DNA from: Gammaproteobacteria bacterium
GTDB taxonomy: Bacteria; Pseudomonadota; Gammaproteobacteria; Burkholderiales; Rhodocyclaceae
Reading direction: 5' to 3'
Assembly: GCA_018825305.1 (NCBI GenBank)
Contig: JAHJEO010000017.1
Span: 62,001 to 126,000 of the forward strand
Length of the DNA stretch: 64,000 bases
Made by a program: the position numbers and the translations under genes. Below, in pieces: positions 17,548 to 25,764 of this stretch (its first letter is position 1; the number at the start of each line of letters is the position of its first letter). Below the pieces are notes generated by a model, which had not been told where the DNA came from, did no database searches, and worked only from the letters and a program-made list of their open reading frames with translations.

Positions 17548-18882
17548 CTACAGCACGTAGCGCGAAAGGTCCTCGTCGCGGGCCAGGTCGCCGAGGCGCT
17601 GGTCGACGTAAGCGGCATCTACCTTGATGCGAATTCCATCCTTCGCGCCGGCCTCGAACGAGACTTCTTCGAGCAGCTTTTCCATCACCGTGTACAGTCG
17701 GCGCGCGCCGATGTTCTCGGTTTTCTCGTTGACCTGGAAGGCGATCTCGGCGAGGCGCCGGATGCCGTCGTCGGCGAAGTCGATGGCGACATCCTCGGTG
17801 CCCAGCAGCGCCTGGTATTGCTTCGTCAGGCAGGCGTCGGTCTGGGTCAGGATGCGCTGGAAGTCGTCGACCGAGAGCGAGTCGAGTTCGACGCGAATCG
17901 GCAGCCGCCCCTGCAGCTCCGGGATCAGGTCGGACGGCTTGGCGAGATGGAAGGCACCGCTGGCGATGAACAGGATGTGGTCGGTCTTGAGCATGCCGTA
18001 CTTGGTCGATACCGTCGTGCCCTCGACCAGCGGCAGCAGGTCGCGCTGCACGCCCTGGCGCGAGACGTCGGCGCCGTGCGCCTCGGAGCGCGTGGCGATC
18101 TTGTCGATCTCGTCGAGGAAGACGATGCCGTTCTGCTCGACGTTCTGCATCGCCGCGGCCTTCACCTCCTCGTCGTTGATGAGGCGCGCGGCTTCTTCGT
18201 CGGCCACCGCCTTGAGCGCGTCGCGGATCGCCATCTTGCGGGTGCGACGCTTGCCCGAGCCCATGTTGTTGAACATGCCCTGGATCTGCTGGGTCAGTTC
18301 TTCCATGCCGGGCGGCGCGAATATCTCCATCGACGAGGCCGGCTGGGCAACGTCGATCTCGATCTCCTTGTCGTCGAGCTCGCCCTCGCGCAGCTTCTTG
18401 CGGAATTTCTGGCGCGTGCCAGAATCCGCTGCCGCCGTGTCGCCAGCGCCGAGATTTCCGCCGCGGGCCGGCGGCAGCAGCGCATCGAGGATGCGATCCT
18501 CGGCAGCATCGGTGGCGCGGTCGCGCACGGCCTTCATCGCTGCCTCGCGGGCGTCCTTGATCGCCGTCTCGGCAAGGTCGCGGATGATGGTGTCGACATC
18601 GCGACCAACATAGCCGACCTCGGTGAACTTGGTCGCCTCGATCTTGATGAAAGGCGCGTTGGCCAGCTTGGCGAGGCGCCGCGCGATCTCGGTCTTGCCG
18701 ACGCCGGTGGGGCCGATCATCAGGATGTTCTTGGGCGTGATCTCGCCGCGCAGCGGCTCGGCCACTTGGGCACGACGCCAGCGGTTGCGCAGGGCGATGG
18801 CGACGGCGCGCTTGGCACGGGCCTGGCCGACGATGTTCTTGTCGAGTTCCGAGACGATCTCGGCCGGTGTCATGTAACTCAT
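17548..18882 (-). CDS. hslU: HslUV protease ATPase subunit HslU
   Basis: AAA+ unfoldase that feeds proteins into the HslV peptidase. The 444-residue protein matches the family length. It has the N-terminal SYMTPAEIV, Walker [10 protein letters not shown] near residue 60, a variable I-domain, [14 protein letters not shown], Walker [11 protein letters not shown] and the C-terminal [11 protein letters not shown] that inserts into HslV. The start is the ATG at 18882 with GGAGG seven bases upstream, not the upstream ATG at 18918. A dispersed-motif copy lies in the I-domain ([12 protein letters not shown]). It is separated from hslV by a 105-base junction element carrying its own short ORF. Heat-shock control is expected but no sigma-32 promoter was found. 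Confidence 0.97.
   Translation of the reverse strand: MSYMTPAEIVSELDKNIVGQARAKRAVAIALRNRWRRAQVAEPLRGEITPKNILMIGPTGVGKTEIARRLAKLANAPFIKIEATKFTEVGYVGRDVDTIIRDLAETAIKDAREAAMKAVRDRATDAAEDRILDALLPPARGGNLGAGDTAAADSGTRQKFRKKLREGELDDKEIEIDVAQPASSMEIFAPPGMEELTQQIQGMFNNMGSGKRRTRKMAIRDALKAVADEEAARLINDEEVKAAAMQNVEQNGIVFLDEIDKIATRSEAHGADVSRQGVQRDLLPLVEGTTVSTKYGMLKTDHILFIASGAFHLAKPSDLIPELQGRLPIRVELDSLSVDDFQRILTQTDACLTKQYQALLGTEDVAIDFADDGIRRLAEIAFQVNEKTENIGARRLYTVMEKLLEEVSFEAGAKDGIRIKVDAAYVDQRLGDLARDEDLSRYVL
18434..18458 (-). repeat. Dispersed 25-bp motif, copy 5 (inside hslU)
   Basis: Four mismatches to the consensus, with the central CTCGGCGCTGGCG intact. In the sense orientation of hslU it encodes GNLGAGDTA in the variable I-domain. 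Confidence 0.7.
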
Positions 18883-18883
18883 G

Positions 18884-18985
18884 TCATGCCTCCGCATGGC
18901 CGTCCCAAGGAGGCTCATTCGCCAACTGAGGCCCCCCTGTGGGGGGCAGCGAGCCGGGTTTGCGAGCGTGGGGGGCCAATATTGT
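18884..18985 (-). repeat. Intercistronic element, hslV/hslU copy
   Basis: Read on the minus strand it shows the shared layout GGCCCCCCACGCTCGC, a hairpin GCCCCCCACAGGGGGGC, then GCCTCCTTGGGACGGCC and a terminal GGAGG that serves as the hslU ribosome-binding site. Related copies lie at 42238-42382, 52101-52221 and 53588-53711. Confidence 0.7.
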
Positions 18986-18988
18986 CAT
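18884..18988 (-). CDS. Putative 34-residue junction micro-ORF between hslV and hslU
   Basis: The ORF starts with an ATG that overlaps the hslV stop (TGATG). It runs through the whole hslV/hslU intercistronic element and stops with TGA one base before the hslU ATG (TGACATG). The predicted peptide begins [19 protein letters not shown] and is Pro/Gly-rich with no domain. It probably serves translational coupling rather than making a stable protein. Related elements lie before ctaD, accC and prmA. In such GC-rich sequence an open frame of this length can arise by chance, so expression is not proved. Confidence 0.45.
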   Translation of the reverse strand: MTILAPHARKPGSLPPTGGPQLANEPPWDGHAEA

Positions 18989-19521
18989 CACAGCGTTTCG
19001 ATCAGGTGATTCTGGTTGGTATAGATGCAGAGGTCGCCGGCGATGGCGAGCGACTTCTTGACGATTTCGGCCGGCGCCAGCTCGGTGTTCTCGAGCAGCG
19101 CCCGCGCGGCGGACTGCGCATAGGGTCCGCCGCTGCCGATGGCGACGATGCCGAGCTCGGGTTCGAGCACGTCACCATTGCCGGTGATCACCAGCGAATG
19201 GTCGGCATCGGCTACCGCCAGCATGGCTTCGAGCCGGCGCAGCATGCGGTCGGTGCGCCAGTCCTTGGCCAGTTCGACGGCCGAGCGCAACAGGTTGCCC
19301 TGGTGTTTTTCGAGCTTGGATTCGAAGCGCTCGAACAGCGTGAAGGCGTCGGCCGTGCCGCCGGCGAAACCGGCGAGGATCTTCTCGTTGTAAAGCCGGC
19401 GGATCTTCTTCGCGCTGGCCTTGATGACGATGTTGCCCAGCGTGACCTGGCCGTCGCCGCCGAGCGCGACGCTGCTGCCGCGTCGCACGGAAAGGATGGT
19501 GGTGCCGTGGTACTGCTCCAT
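18988..19521 (-). CDS. hslV: HslUV protease peptidase subunit HslV
   Basis: Proteasome-like threonine peptidase. The 177-residue precursor begins [15 protein letters not shown]; cleavage exposes the catalytic Thr7. The six-residue propeptide is longer than in E. coli but common in betaproteobacteria. Further family motifs are [27 protein letters not shown] and GNDVLEPE-like [19 protein letters not shown]. The ATG at 19521 is chosen over the longer ORF because the conserved sequence begins there. It is upstream of hslU in the usual order and 46 bases after the STAS-like gene. Confidence 0.97.
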   Translation of the reverse strand: MEQYHGTTILSVRRGSSVALGGDGQVTLGNIVIKASAKKIRRLYNEKILAGFAGGTADAFTLFERFESKLEKHQGNLLRSAVELAKDWRTDRMLRRLEAMLAVADADHSLVITGNGDVLEPELGIVAIGSGGPYAQSAARALLENTELAPAEIVKKSLAIAGDLCIYTNQNHLIETL

Positions 19522-19567
19522 GAAGGTGACTCCGCTGAATTGGGTGAATCGAAAGGGGCGTTCGCGC

Positions 19568-20659
19568 TCAGAGCTTGGGCGGCTCGATGGTGGCGATGCG
19601 GTCGATGCCGATGGCGCGCCACAGGGCGACAACCAGTGCCCGGGCGCCGCGAATGCGCAGGTCCTTGCCTGCCGCCTTCAGGTCGCCGAGCGCTTTCTCG
19701 AACTCCTCGGCGGAAGCGCCATCCATGCGTTGCAGGCCGCTCGCATCCAGAGTCAACAGTTGCTCCGAACCGTTGGCACGCGCCAGCAGCGGGGCAAAGG
19801 CATCGCGGCCGGCACCGCACATTTCGCCGGTAAAACCGCAGCAATCCGGAGCCGGCTTTTTTTCCGGGGCCGGCTCGGCAACGGGGGCCGCGGACACGGG
19901 CGTCGCCTTCGGCACCTCCCAGGATGGGGGCGAAACCTCGAAGGTCACGGCATAACCCACCGCCGCCTCCTCGAAATCGTCCTGGCGGCCGAGGTTCTGG
20001 TAGAGCTCGAGCAGCAGCAGCCAGGTCGCCTCATGGCTGCGTTCGCCCATCACGGTCTTGGCGGCGAGCGTCGCGGCGACCTGCTCACCGCCCACCAGCA
20101 CGCAGGACTTCTTGAGCTGCTTGAATATCCGCAGCGTCTCCAGCAGGGCGCCGCAGCCGACATCGTCGGCATCGGCCACCTTGCCGAGGTCGAGGCGGAC
20201 GCCCGGCACCTTGGCCGCCATGTCGCGCAGCTTGCCCAGCGGTTGCACCGCGTTGGCGCCGAGCACGCCCGACAGCGTCACCGTGGCCAGGCCGTCCGAG
20301 TCCACGGCCGGCGCATCGTCGGCGGGCGGTATCCAGGTCGGCGGCGATTTCTCGAACTTGCCAGCGAAGCCGAGCGCCAGCGACTCGAAAGGCTGGCGCC
20401 GCCCCAGCTCATGGTAAAGGTCGAACAACATGCCCCAGGCCAGTTCGGTGGCGTCGCCGAAATCCTCCTCGTGCAACACGCTTTCGAGCAGCTGGCACGC
20501 AGGTGCCGTATTGCCTTCGGCAAACAGGCGCGCCACCTCTTCGAGCCGCGGCGGCACGCTGCTCCTGGACGGCGCCGGCTGCGGCTCCACGATGTCGGGA
20601 ATGGCTCCCGGCACCGTGAAATCGAGATCCATCAGGTCGTCGTCGCCGGGATCAGGCAT
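19568..20659 (-). CDS. STAS-domain-like protein of unknown function
   Basis: I recognise the domain type but not a named gene. The 363-residue product has two weak repeats of a helical segment ([26 protein letters not shown] and [25 protein letters not shown]). Each is followed by '[10 protein letters not shown]' and then a STAS-like alpha/beta unit ([29 protein letters not shown] and [24 protein letters not shown]). This suggests a cytoplasmic scaffold or anti-sigma-antagonist-like role. The start at 20659 is uncertain; an in-frame ATG nine codons further in (MDLDFTVPG) is possible, and neither has a strong ribosome-binding site. Confidence 0.7.
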   Translation of the reverse strand: MPDPGDDDLMDLDFTVPGAIPDIVEPQPAPSRSSVPPRLEEVARLFAEGNTAPACQLLESVLHEEDFGDATELAWGMLFDLYHELGRRQPFESLALGFAGKFEKSPPTWIPPADDAPAVDSDGLATVTLSGVLGANAVQPLGKLRDMAAKVPGVRLDLGKVADADDVGCGALLETLRIFKQLKKSCVLVGGEQVAATLAAKTVMGERSHEATWLLLLELYQNLGRQDDFEEAAVGYAVTFEVSPPSWEVPKATPVSAAPVAEPAPEKKPAPDCCGFTGEMCGAGRDAFAPLLARANGSEQLLTLDASGLQRMDGASAEEFEKALGDLKAAGKDLRIRGARALVVALWRAIGIDRIATIEPPKL

Positions 20660-20731
20660 CTTCGAAAATAAGCATTCCGCAAGCAGGGCGGGGAAACGGT
20701 CATTTCTAGCATAAGCGCCTTGCAGGCGCAA

Positions 20732-21514
20732 TCAGGTGGCATGACCCGGCGCGGCCGCAAGCCGGCCCCGGGGCAACATTAGAACAGCAATCAGCCCGAG
20801 GCTGCAGACGATCGCCGCGCCGGCCGGCAGGTCGAAGGCCAGCGAAAGCATCAATCCCGCCGCATAGCCCAGGGCACCCAGCGCACAGGCCAGGGGCAGC
20901 CGCCGCCTGGTGACGCCGGCCGTGGCCACCGCCGGGGCGATGAGGCTGGCGAAGACCAGGAAGACGCCGACGAGTTGCACCGAGGCCGTCACCGCCAGCG
21001 CGAATGCCAGGTAGAAGCCGGCGCGACCCAGACGCGCTGGCCAGGCGAACCAGGCCAGCAGCAGCACGGCATATAGCGCCGCCACCGGCCCCAGCCTGTC
21101 CCAGCCGACCCACAGCACCTGGCCGCCCAGCAGATCGCGCAGGTGCTCGCCGCCATGCGGGTTGCCCGACAGCAGCAGCATGCCGGCCGAAGCCGCCACC
21201 ACGAACATCAGGCCGATCAGCGCCTCCTGCAATTGCGGCCAGCGCTTCTCGCTCCATGTCAGCAGCAGGGCGCCGAGGATGGCCGCGACAGCCGCAGCGG
21301 CCTGCACGCCGAGGCCGTGGGCGACATCGGGTGCATCCCACTCGAGCAGGTGGGCGACCAGCACGCCCAGCGCCGCCATCTGCGCCACGGCCAGGTCGAG
21401 GAAGATGATGCCCCGGCGCAGCACTTCGATGCCCAGCGGCACATGGGTCGCCAGCACCAGCAGGCCGGCGGCGAAGGGCGCGGCGAGCAGGCCGATGTCG
21501 GCAAGCGTCGTCAC
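20732..21514 (-). CDS. znuB: Zinc-type ABC transporter permease (ZnuB family)
   Basis: Inner-membrane permease of 260 residues with about eight transmembrane segments, of the ABC-3 family that imports Zn(II) or Mn(II). Conserved parts are LRRGIIFLDLAVAQMAALG near the N-terminus, ALIGLMFVVAASAGMLLL and QLVGVFLVFASLIAPAVAT. The start is a GTG whose last bases overlap the stop of the binding-protein gene (GTGA), inferred from the match to family N-termini; the longer ORF upstream is not conserved-looking. No ATPase gene is found in the locus. Confidence 0.85.
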   Translation of the reverse strand: MTTLADIGLLAAPFAAGLLVLATHVPLGIEVLRRGIIFLDLAVAQMAALGVLVAHLLEWDAPDVAHGLGVQAAAAVAAILGALLLTWSEKRWPQLQEALIGLMFVVAASAGMLLLSGNPHGGEHLRDLLGGQVLWVGWDRLGPVAALYAVLLLAWFAWPARLGRAGFYLAFALAVTASVQLVGVFLVFASLIAPAVATAGVTRRRLPLACALGALGYAAGLMLSLAFDLPAGAAIVCSLGLIAVLMLPRGRLAAAPGHAT

Positions 21515-22425
21515 TTGATCGCCTGTACCAGCAATTGCACGGTTTCGTCGAACAGGGCGGTCAGGTCGCGCGCCGCTTCGCTGCCGCCGATGGTGAAGGG
21601 CAGCGCCACCAGCGGCACCTTCGCCTCGCGCGCGAACCACTCGGCCGACTTCGGCGACTCATAGGCGGCGCGCAGCACCAGCCGCGGCGACTGCGCCCGG
21701 GTCCGCTGCAGCAGGTCGGCCAGGTGGCCGGCGCCGGCCTCGACGCCGGGTTTCGGCTCCAGCGTCGCCACCTCGCGCAGGCCGAGCCATTGCACCAGGT
21801 AACTCAGGGACTTGTGCTGCACCACCACCGGCTGGCCCTTGAGTCCTGCGGCTGCCTTCTCCCAGCGGGCCAGATTCGCCTGCCAGCGCTGCGCGAAGGC
21901 CTGGTAGCCCGCGCGATAGGCGGCGGCGTTGGCGGCATCGAGTTGCGCCAGCCGCGCGGCCAGCGCCTCGCCGACCTTGAGGATGTTGCGCGGATCGGTC
22001 TGGATGTGGGGGTTGCCTGCAGCATGGACGTCGCCGTTGGCACGATCCACCTTCACCGGCACCTCGATCATGGTGACGTAGCGCGCCGCCTCCAAATGCC
22101 CGGGCTGGCCGGGCTGGATGCGGGGATTGCCGGATTCGCGCAGCACCACCGGCAACCAGCCGGCTTCGAGGTCGGCGCCGGTGGCGATGACCAGGTCGGC
22201 GTTGCGGCTGCGCACGATCAGCGATGGCTTCGCCTCGATGCGGTGGGGGTCGTGCATGCCGTGGGTGGCGGCAAAGACCCGGACCCGGTCACCGCCGATC
22301 TCCTGGGCCAGTGCGGCCCATTCCGGCACCGTGGCGAAGACGTTGAGGGCGGCGATGGCAGGCCCCGCCAGCAGGGCCAGGATGGTGAAGACACTTGCGG
22401 ATAACAGCCTAGAACTTGTGTGCAC
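21511..22425 (-). CDS. znuA: Zinc/manganese ABC transporter substrate-binding protein
   Basis: Periplasmic metal-binding protein of cluster A-I, 304 residues. It has a signal peptide (ILALLAGPAIA-A), FATVPEWAALAQEIGGDRV, the metal-ligand-bearing loop THGMHDPHRIEAKPS, the second ligand region ADLVIATGADLEAGWLP, and VVVQHKSLSYLVQWLGL containing the third His. The His-rich loop of classical ZnuA is absent. It overlaps the upstream porin gene by 17 bases and the permease gene by 4, so all three are co-transcribed. Confidence 0.87.
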   Translation of the reverse strand: MHTSSRLLSASVFTILALLAGPAIAALNVFATVPEWAALAQEIGGDRVRVFAATHGMHDPHRIEAKPSLIVRSRNADLVIATGADLEAGWLPVVLRESGNPRIQPGQPGHLEAARYVTMIEVPVKVDRANGDVHAAGNPHIQTDPRNILKVGEALAARLAQLDAANAAAYRAGYQAFAQRWQANLARWEKAAAGLKGQPVVVQHKSLSYLVQWLGLREVATLEPKPGVEAGAGHLADLLQRTRAQSPRLVLRAAYESPKSAEWFAREAKVPLVALPFTIGGSEAARDLTALFDETVQLLVQAIK

Positions 22426-23794
22426 CGTGAGCTCCCAGAGACATGATGTATTGAAGGGTGACCTGATTGTCGGTGATGCCGGCCATCGCCTTGTCGCGCG
22501 CGAACTGCAGCCGCAGCCGCGAAAACTCCGAGGCGTTCCAGTCGAGCATCAGGCTGGACCGGCTCGGCCGGTAGGTCGAGAACAGGTGGGTTCCGCCGTC
22601 GAGCGCGGCGAACACCGTGGCCGCATCGTACTGCCGGGTGCCGGGGTTGAGCCAGTCGTAACGTGCGCCGGCGCGCCAGCGCGGCGCGAACTGCCACACG
22701 CCCTGGACGTAGCCGCCGCCCTGTCGCGTCCGGTAGTCCCCCAGCGCCAGGCCGCCGACGCAGGGCGAGGTTGCGATGTCCGTCGTGCAATCGAGCGTAC
22801 CGTCCTCGCTGCGCCGGAACAGCTCGGCCTGCAGTTTGACATGGCGGTCGCGCGCATTGTCTAGCGGTGCCCATTTCCAGACGAAGTCGGCGATCCACGC
22901 CCGGCTGCGGCCGCTGAAGCGGGTTTCGACTTCGTTGGGCCCGGCCACGTCGATGTCCTCGACATGGGCGATGCGATCGCGTGCGCGCGTCGCCAGGTAG
23001 GAAAGTCCGGCCTGCCATGAGTGCGAGCTGCCGACGTCGCCGCCGAGCTTCGCGAACACCGCGCCCGCGCCGGCGCCGTTGCCGTTGCGGTCGGTGCCGG
23101 GAAAGCCGTCGCCGCGACCGATCTCGGCGCCGAATTGCAGGAACAGGTCAGTCGGCGCCAGCCACTTCAGCTGCAGGCCGTCGTGGCGATAGCCCTCGGC
23201 GCCGAACAGTGCCTTGTGCATCAGCGGTGCATCGGCGAAATCCCATTCGTGCGGGTGCTGCGCATTGAGATAGCCGACGTCGGAACGGAAGCGTCCGCCC
23301 TTGAGTCCCAGGCCATTGCCGAGGCCGAGGGCGGCGAAATTCGCCTCCTCGACCTCAACATTGCCGTCGGCCACGGCGAAGCGTGCCGTGCCGCGGAACA
23401 GCGGATCGATATTGGCGGAAAACGCCAGTTCGGTATGGTCGAGCGAGAGGCCGCGCTTTTCCGGCCCATGTTCGTGCCCGCCCGGCCAGAAGCCGGTGAT
23501 GACGCGCTCGGGAACGGCCTGCATCGACTTTGCCTGGCCTTGCAGGATCAGCGAAGTCTCGGGATTGAAGCCGCTGTCGCGGGAAGTGGATGGCTGCCGC
23601 ACCACTTGGGGTGTCTCCGCTGCCGGCGGCGGCTCCTGGGCGGACAGGCGCTTTTCGAGAGAGTCGATGCGCCGCTCGTAGTCGGCCTTCATGCGCGCGA
23701 TCTCTTCGCGCAGCAGCCTGAGTTCATTGTTGTCGGCATTGGCGGCGAGCGGGAACAGGGCCAGCATCGCCAATGCGATGGTCTTGGATTTCAT
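22409..23794 (-). CDS. Outer-membrane porin-like protein of the zinc uptake locus
   Basis: The 461-residue product has a signal peptide (LAMLALFPLAANA), a short coiled coil (LRLLREEIARMKADYERRIDSLEKRL) that could reach the peptidoglycan, a Pro-rich linker, and a large beta-barrel ending in GAHGAHKF. His residues cluster in GGHEHGPEK and NAQHPHEWDF, and Gly/Asp-rich turns alternate with aromatic strands. I do not recognise a named family. Its position directly upstream of the binding protein suggests an outer-membrane route for zinc. The terminal Phe fits BAM substrates. Confidence 0.8.
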   Translation of the reverse strand: MKSKTIALAMLALFPLAANADNNELRLLREEIARMKADYERRIDSLEKRLSAQEPPPAAETPQVVRQPSTSRDSGFNPETSLILQGQAKSMQAVPERVITGFWPGGHEHGPEKRGLSLDHTELAFSANIDPLFRGTARFAVADGNVEVEEANFAALGLGNGLGLKGGRFRSDVGYLNAQHPHEWDFADAPLMHKALFGAEGYRHDGLQLKWLAPTDLFLQFGAEIGRGDGFPGTDRNGNGAGAGAVFAKLGGDVGSSHSWQAGLSYLATRARDRIAHVEDIDVAGPNEVETRFSGRSRAWIADFVWKWAPLDNARDRHVKLQAELFRRSEDGTLDCTTDIATSPCVGGLALGDYRTRQGGGYVQGVWQFAPRWRAGARYDWLNPGTRQYDAATVFAALDGGTHLFSTYRPSRSSLMLDWNASEFSRLRLQFARDKAMAGITDNQVTLQYIMSLGAHGAHKF

Positions 23795-23860
23795 GTGTAC
23801 TCCGAAGCTGAAAACGGGAAAGCGCGCGACGACGGGTCGCGCGGATCGGGGGAACCGGAT

Positions 23861-24217
23861 TCAGAGTGGAGCGGGTGGGGCGCGCGCGGAGTATGGCCGC
23901 GGCGGCGGCGCGACGTGCGCCAAAAAAGTCGGCGCCGGCGGCACGGCGGCCGTGCCCGCGGCGAACGCCAGGGGCGGCAGCGCAGGCAGCGGCGCGGAAA
24001 AAGTGTCGAGCGTCAGGCAGGTGGTGCAGACATGCGACAGCGTCAATGCGGCACCGTGGTCGGCGTCGCCTTCCGTAGCCACGCTGTGTGCCGCCTCGCC
24101 GTGGCTGCCATAGTCGGCAACGTGGCCGATCATGTGGGCGAGCGCCGCCTGTTGCCCGCCTACGAGCAGCAGGGCAAAGGCAAGGATCAGCAGGCGGGGC
24201 AGCTTCAGCAATCGCAT
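23861..24217 (-). CDS. Small His-rich periplasmic protein (DUF2946-like)
   Basis: The 118-residue product has an N-terminal signal/anchor segment (LLILAFALLLVGGQQAALA). It carries many His residues in AHMIGHVADYGSHGEAAH and a CTTC motif (SHVCTTCLTLD), features of the DUF2946 proteins found next to metal uptake genes. The C-terminal ~40 residues are Ala/Pro-rich and include a copy of the dispersed 25-bp motif (23923-23947), read as AVPPAPTF. It is first in the presumed zinc locus, 66 bases before the porin gene. Metal binding is inferred from the His/Cys content. Confidence 0.72.
   Translation of the reverse strand: MRLLKLPRLLILAFALLLVGGQQAALAHMIGHVADYGSHGEAAHSVATEGDADHGAALTLSHVCTTCLTLDTFSAPLPALPPLAFAAGTAAVPPAPTFLAHVAPPPRPYSARAPPAPL
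23923..23947 (+). repeat. Dispersed 25-bp motif, copy 6 (inside the His-rich gene)
   Basis: One mismatch to the consensus. It is antisense to the gene and is read there as VPPAPTF. Confidence 0.85.
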
Positions 24218-24226
24218 GGCGGCATT

Positions 24227-25111
24227 TTACCCTTCGACGGAACTTTCCCCGAGGGAGGGCATGGCGAGCGGATGCACATCCAGTCCGCGGGCGACGAAGC
24301 CCGTCATGTCGGCCGGCAGGCGGGCGAGCGCAGAGCGCGCCGCCGCTGCGTCGGGGAATTCGGCGAAACAGCAGGCGCCGGAGCCGCTCATGCGCGCAGG
24401 CACGCCCAGGGTTCGCAGCCAATCGAGATGGCGCTGCACCTCGGGGTAGAGGCGACAGGCGACCGCTTCAAGGTCGTTGCCGCCGAAGCCATCGCGCCAG
24501 TCGGCGGGACGAATCGCCGGGGTGTCGCGGCGCAGGTCGGGGGCGCGGAAGATGTCCGGCGTCGGCACGCCGACCGGCGGCACCAGCACCAGATAGCAGG
24601 CCGGCGCCGGCGCGACATCGGTAAATTGCTCGCCGACACCTTCGGCGAAAGTGCTGCGGCCGTGGATGAACACAGGCACGTCGGCGCCAAGTGCGAGGCC
24701 GATGCGCTGCAGCTCGGTTGTGTCGAGGCCGCAGCCCCACAGGTGGTTGAGGGCGAGCAGCGTGGTCGCCGCGTCAGAGCTGCCTCCGCCAAGGCCGCCT
24801 CCGAGCGGCAGGCGCTTTTCCAGCGCGATGGTCACGCCGCGCATCGTACCCGGGGCGCCACTGGCCGCACGCAGGGCCAGCGCCGCACGCACCGTCAGGT
24901 CGGTCTCGGCCGGTACGCCGGGCAGCGGATTCGCCAATGCGATGGCGTCATCGTCGCGCGGCGCGAAGCGCAGGCTGTCGCAAATGTCGGCCGGGTCAAG
25001 AAAACGGAACACCGTCTGCAGCAGGTGGTAGCCGTCGGCGCGGCGGCCGACGACGTGGAGGAAGAGGTTGATCTTGGCCGGCGCCGGCCAGTCGCGCTGC
25101 CAGTCGTTCAT
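24227..25111 (-). CDS. ispE: 4-diphosphocytidyl-2-C-methyl-D-erythritol kinase
   Basis: IspE phosphorylates CDP-methylerythritol in the non-mevalonate isoprenoid pathway. The 294-residue GHMP kinase has the substrate-binding N-terminus WPAPAKINLFLHVVGRRADGYH, the ATP loop PLGGGLGGGSSDAATTL near residue 100 and the C-terminal GSGACCFAEF loop. It overlaps lolB by 4 bases, the order lolB-ispE common in proteobacteria. Length is normal. Confidence 0.96.
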   Translation of the reverse strand: MNDWQRDWPAPAKINLFLHVVGRRADGYHLLQTVFRFLDPADICDSLRFAPRDDDAIALANPLPGVPAETDLTVRAALALRAASGAPGTMRGVTIALEKRLPLGGGLGGGSSDAATTLLALNHLWGCGLDTTELQRIGLALGADVPVFIHGRSTFAEGVGEQFTDVAPAPACYLVLVPPVGVPTPDIFRAPDLRRDTPAIRPADWRDGFGGNDLEAVACRLYPEVQRHLDWLRTLGVPARMSGSGACCFAEFPDAAAARSALARLPADMTGFVARGLDVHPLAMPSLGESSVEG

Positions 25112-25755
25112 CGCGTCCAGCTGTCAATCTTGAGCCGGGCCTCGATGTCGTCGCGCCGCAACTCGATCAGCGCCGGACGGCCGTCGACGACGTCGAGCAC
25201 ATCGACGCGCCAGCCGTCGACCAGAAAAGTCGGCGGTAGCGGCACGGCGGCGAGCCGGCGCGGCAGGTTGGAAAGCGGCAGGCGGGCGCCGAAAGCGCGC
25301 TCGGCCAGGCTTTCCCAGTCGGCGGCGGTGAGCAGTTGCCGCTCGGCGGTCAGCAGCCGTGCGCCAGTCTCGTCGCGGTTGAGCTGGGCCAGGCCCTGGC
25401 CGAGCGGACCGCTGAGGAAGATTTCGTCGCGCGCCGCCTCGTGCCGCCAGCTGATGCCGACATGGTGGCGCGTCTCGCCCTGGCGCAGCGACAGCCGCCC
25501 CTCGAGGGAAAATCCTTCGGCCGAAAAAGTCGGCGCCGGCGCCACGGCGGGCGGCGGCAACGAGGCGCAGCCCGCCAGCGCCAGCACCGCCGTCGTGACA
25601 ATCGAGCGCAGCGAGCAAACCAGTCGCCCCCGCCCCGGGGCGGGGGATGGGGGGTGGGGAGACACCCGGCCCCGCAGGGGTGCGCCCGCGCACCCCTGCC
25701 CCGGAGCGGGGGTGCGCGGGTGGGGGGCGTTAGTCCGCTGCGCCTTGGCGTTCAT
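25108..25755 (-). CDS. lolB: Outer-membrane lipoprotein insertase LolB, with an element-derived N-terminal extension
   Basis: LolB receives lipoproteins from LolA and inserts them into the outer membrane. The core is recognisable: a lipobox LAGC, then FSLEGRLSLRQGETRHHVGISW, DEIFLSGPLGQGLAQL and LPRRLAAVPLPPTFLVDGWRVDV. The frame opens at the ATG at 25755, but about 45 codons of Pro/Gly/Arg-rich sequence, encoded by a GC-rich hairpin element (25620-25722), separate it from the hydrophobic signal SIVTTAVLALAGC. No normal start codon is seen closer to the signal. The gene also holds two dispersed-motif copies. Confidence 0.85.
   Translation of the reverse strand: MNAKAQRTNAPHPRTPAPGQGCAGAPLRGRVSPHPPSPAPGRGRLVCSLRSIVTTAVLALAGCASLPPPAVAPAPTFSAEGFSLEGRLSLRQGETRHHVGISWRHEAARDEIFLSGPLGQGLAQLNRDETGARLLTAERQLLTAADWESLAERAFGARLPLSNLPRRLAAVPLPPTFLVDGWRVDVLDVVDGRPALIELRRDDIEARLKIDSWTR
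25224..25248 (+). repeat. Dispersed 25-bp motif, copy 7 (inside lolB)
   Basis: Three mismatches to the consensus. It is antisense to lolB and is read there as VPLPPTF. Confidence 0.75.
25524..25548 (+). repeat. Dispersed 25-bp motif, copy 8 (inside lolB)
   Basis: Two mismatches to the consensus. It is read in lolB as VAPAPTF, just after the lipobox Cys. It contains the perfect palindrome GGCGCCGGCGCC. Confidence 0.82.
25620..25722. repeat. GC-rich hairpin element in the lolB 5' end
   Basis: It contains paired blocks CCCCGCCCCGGGGCGGGG and GGGGTGCGCCCGCGCACCCC and long G or C runs (GGGGGATGGGGGGTGGGG). It resembles an intergenic repeat but is translated in the lolB frame here. The boundaries are approximate. 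Confidence 0.55.
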
Positions 25756-25764
25756 GAATGAACG

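Noticed and set aside
17116-19833. 905-codon open frame antisense to hslU and hslV
   Set aside because: Its composition is typical of an antisense frame, it crosses several real genes and it has no ribosome-binding site.
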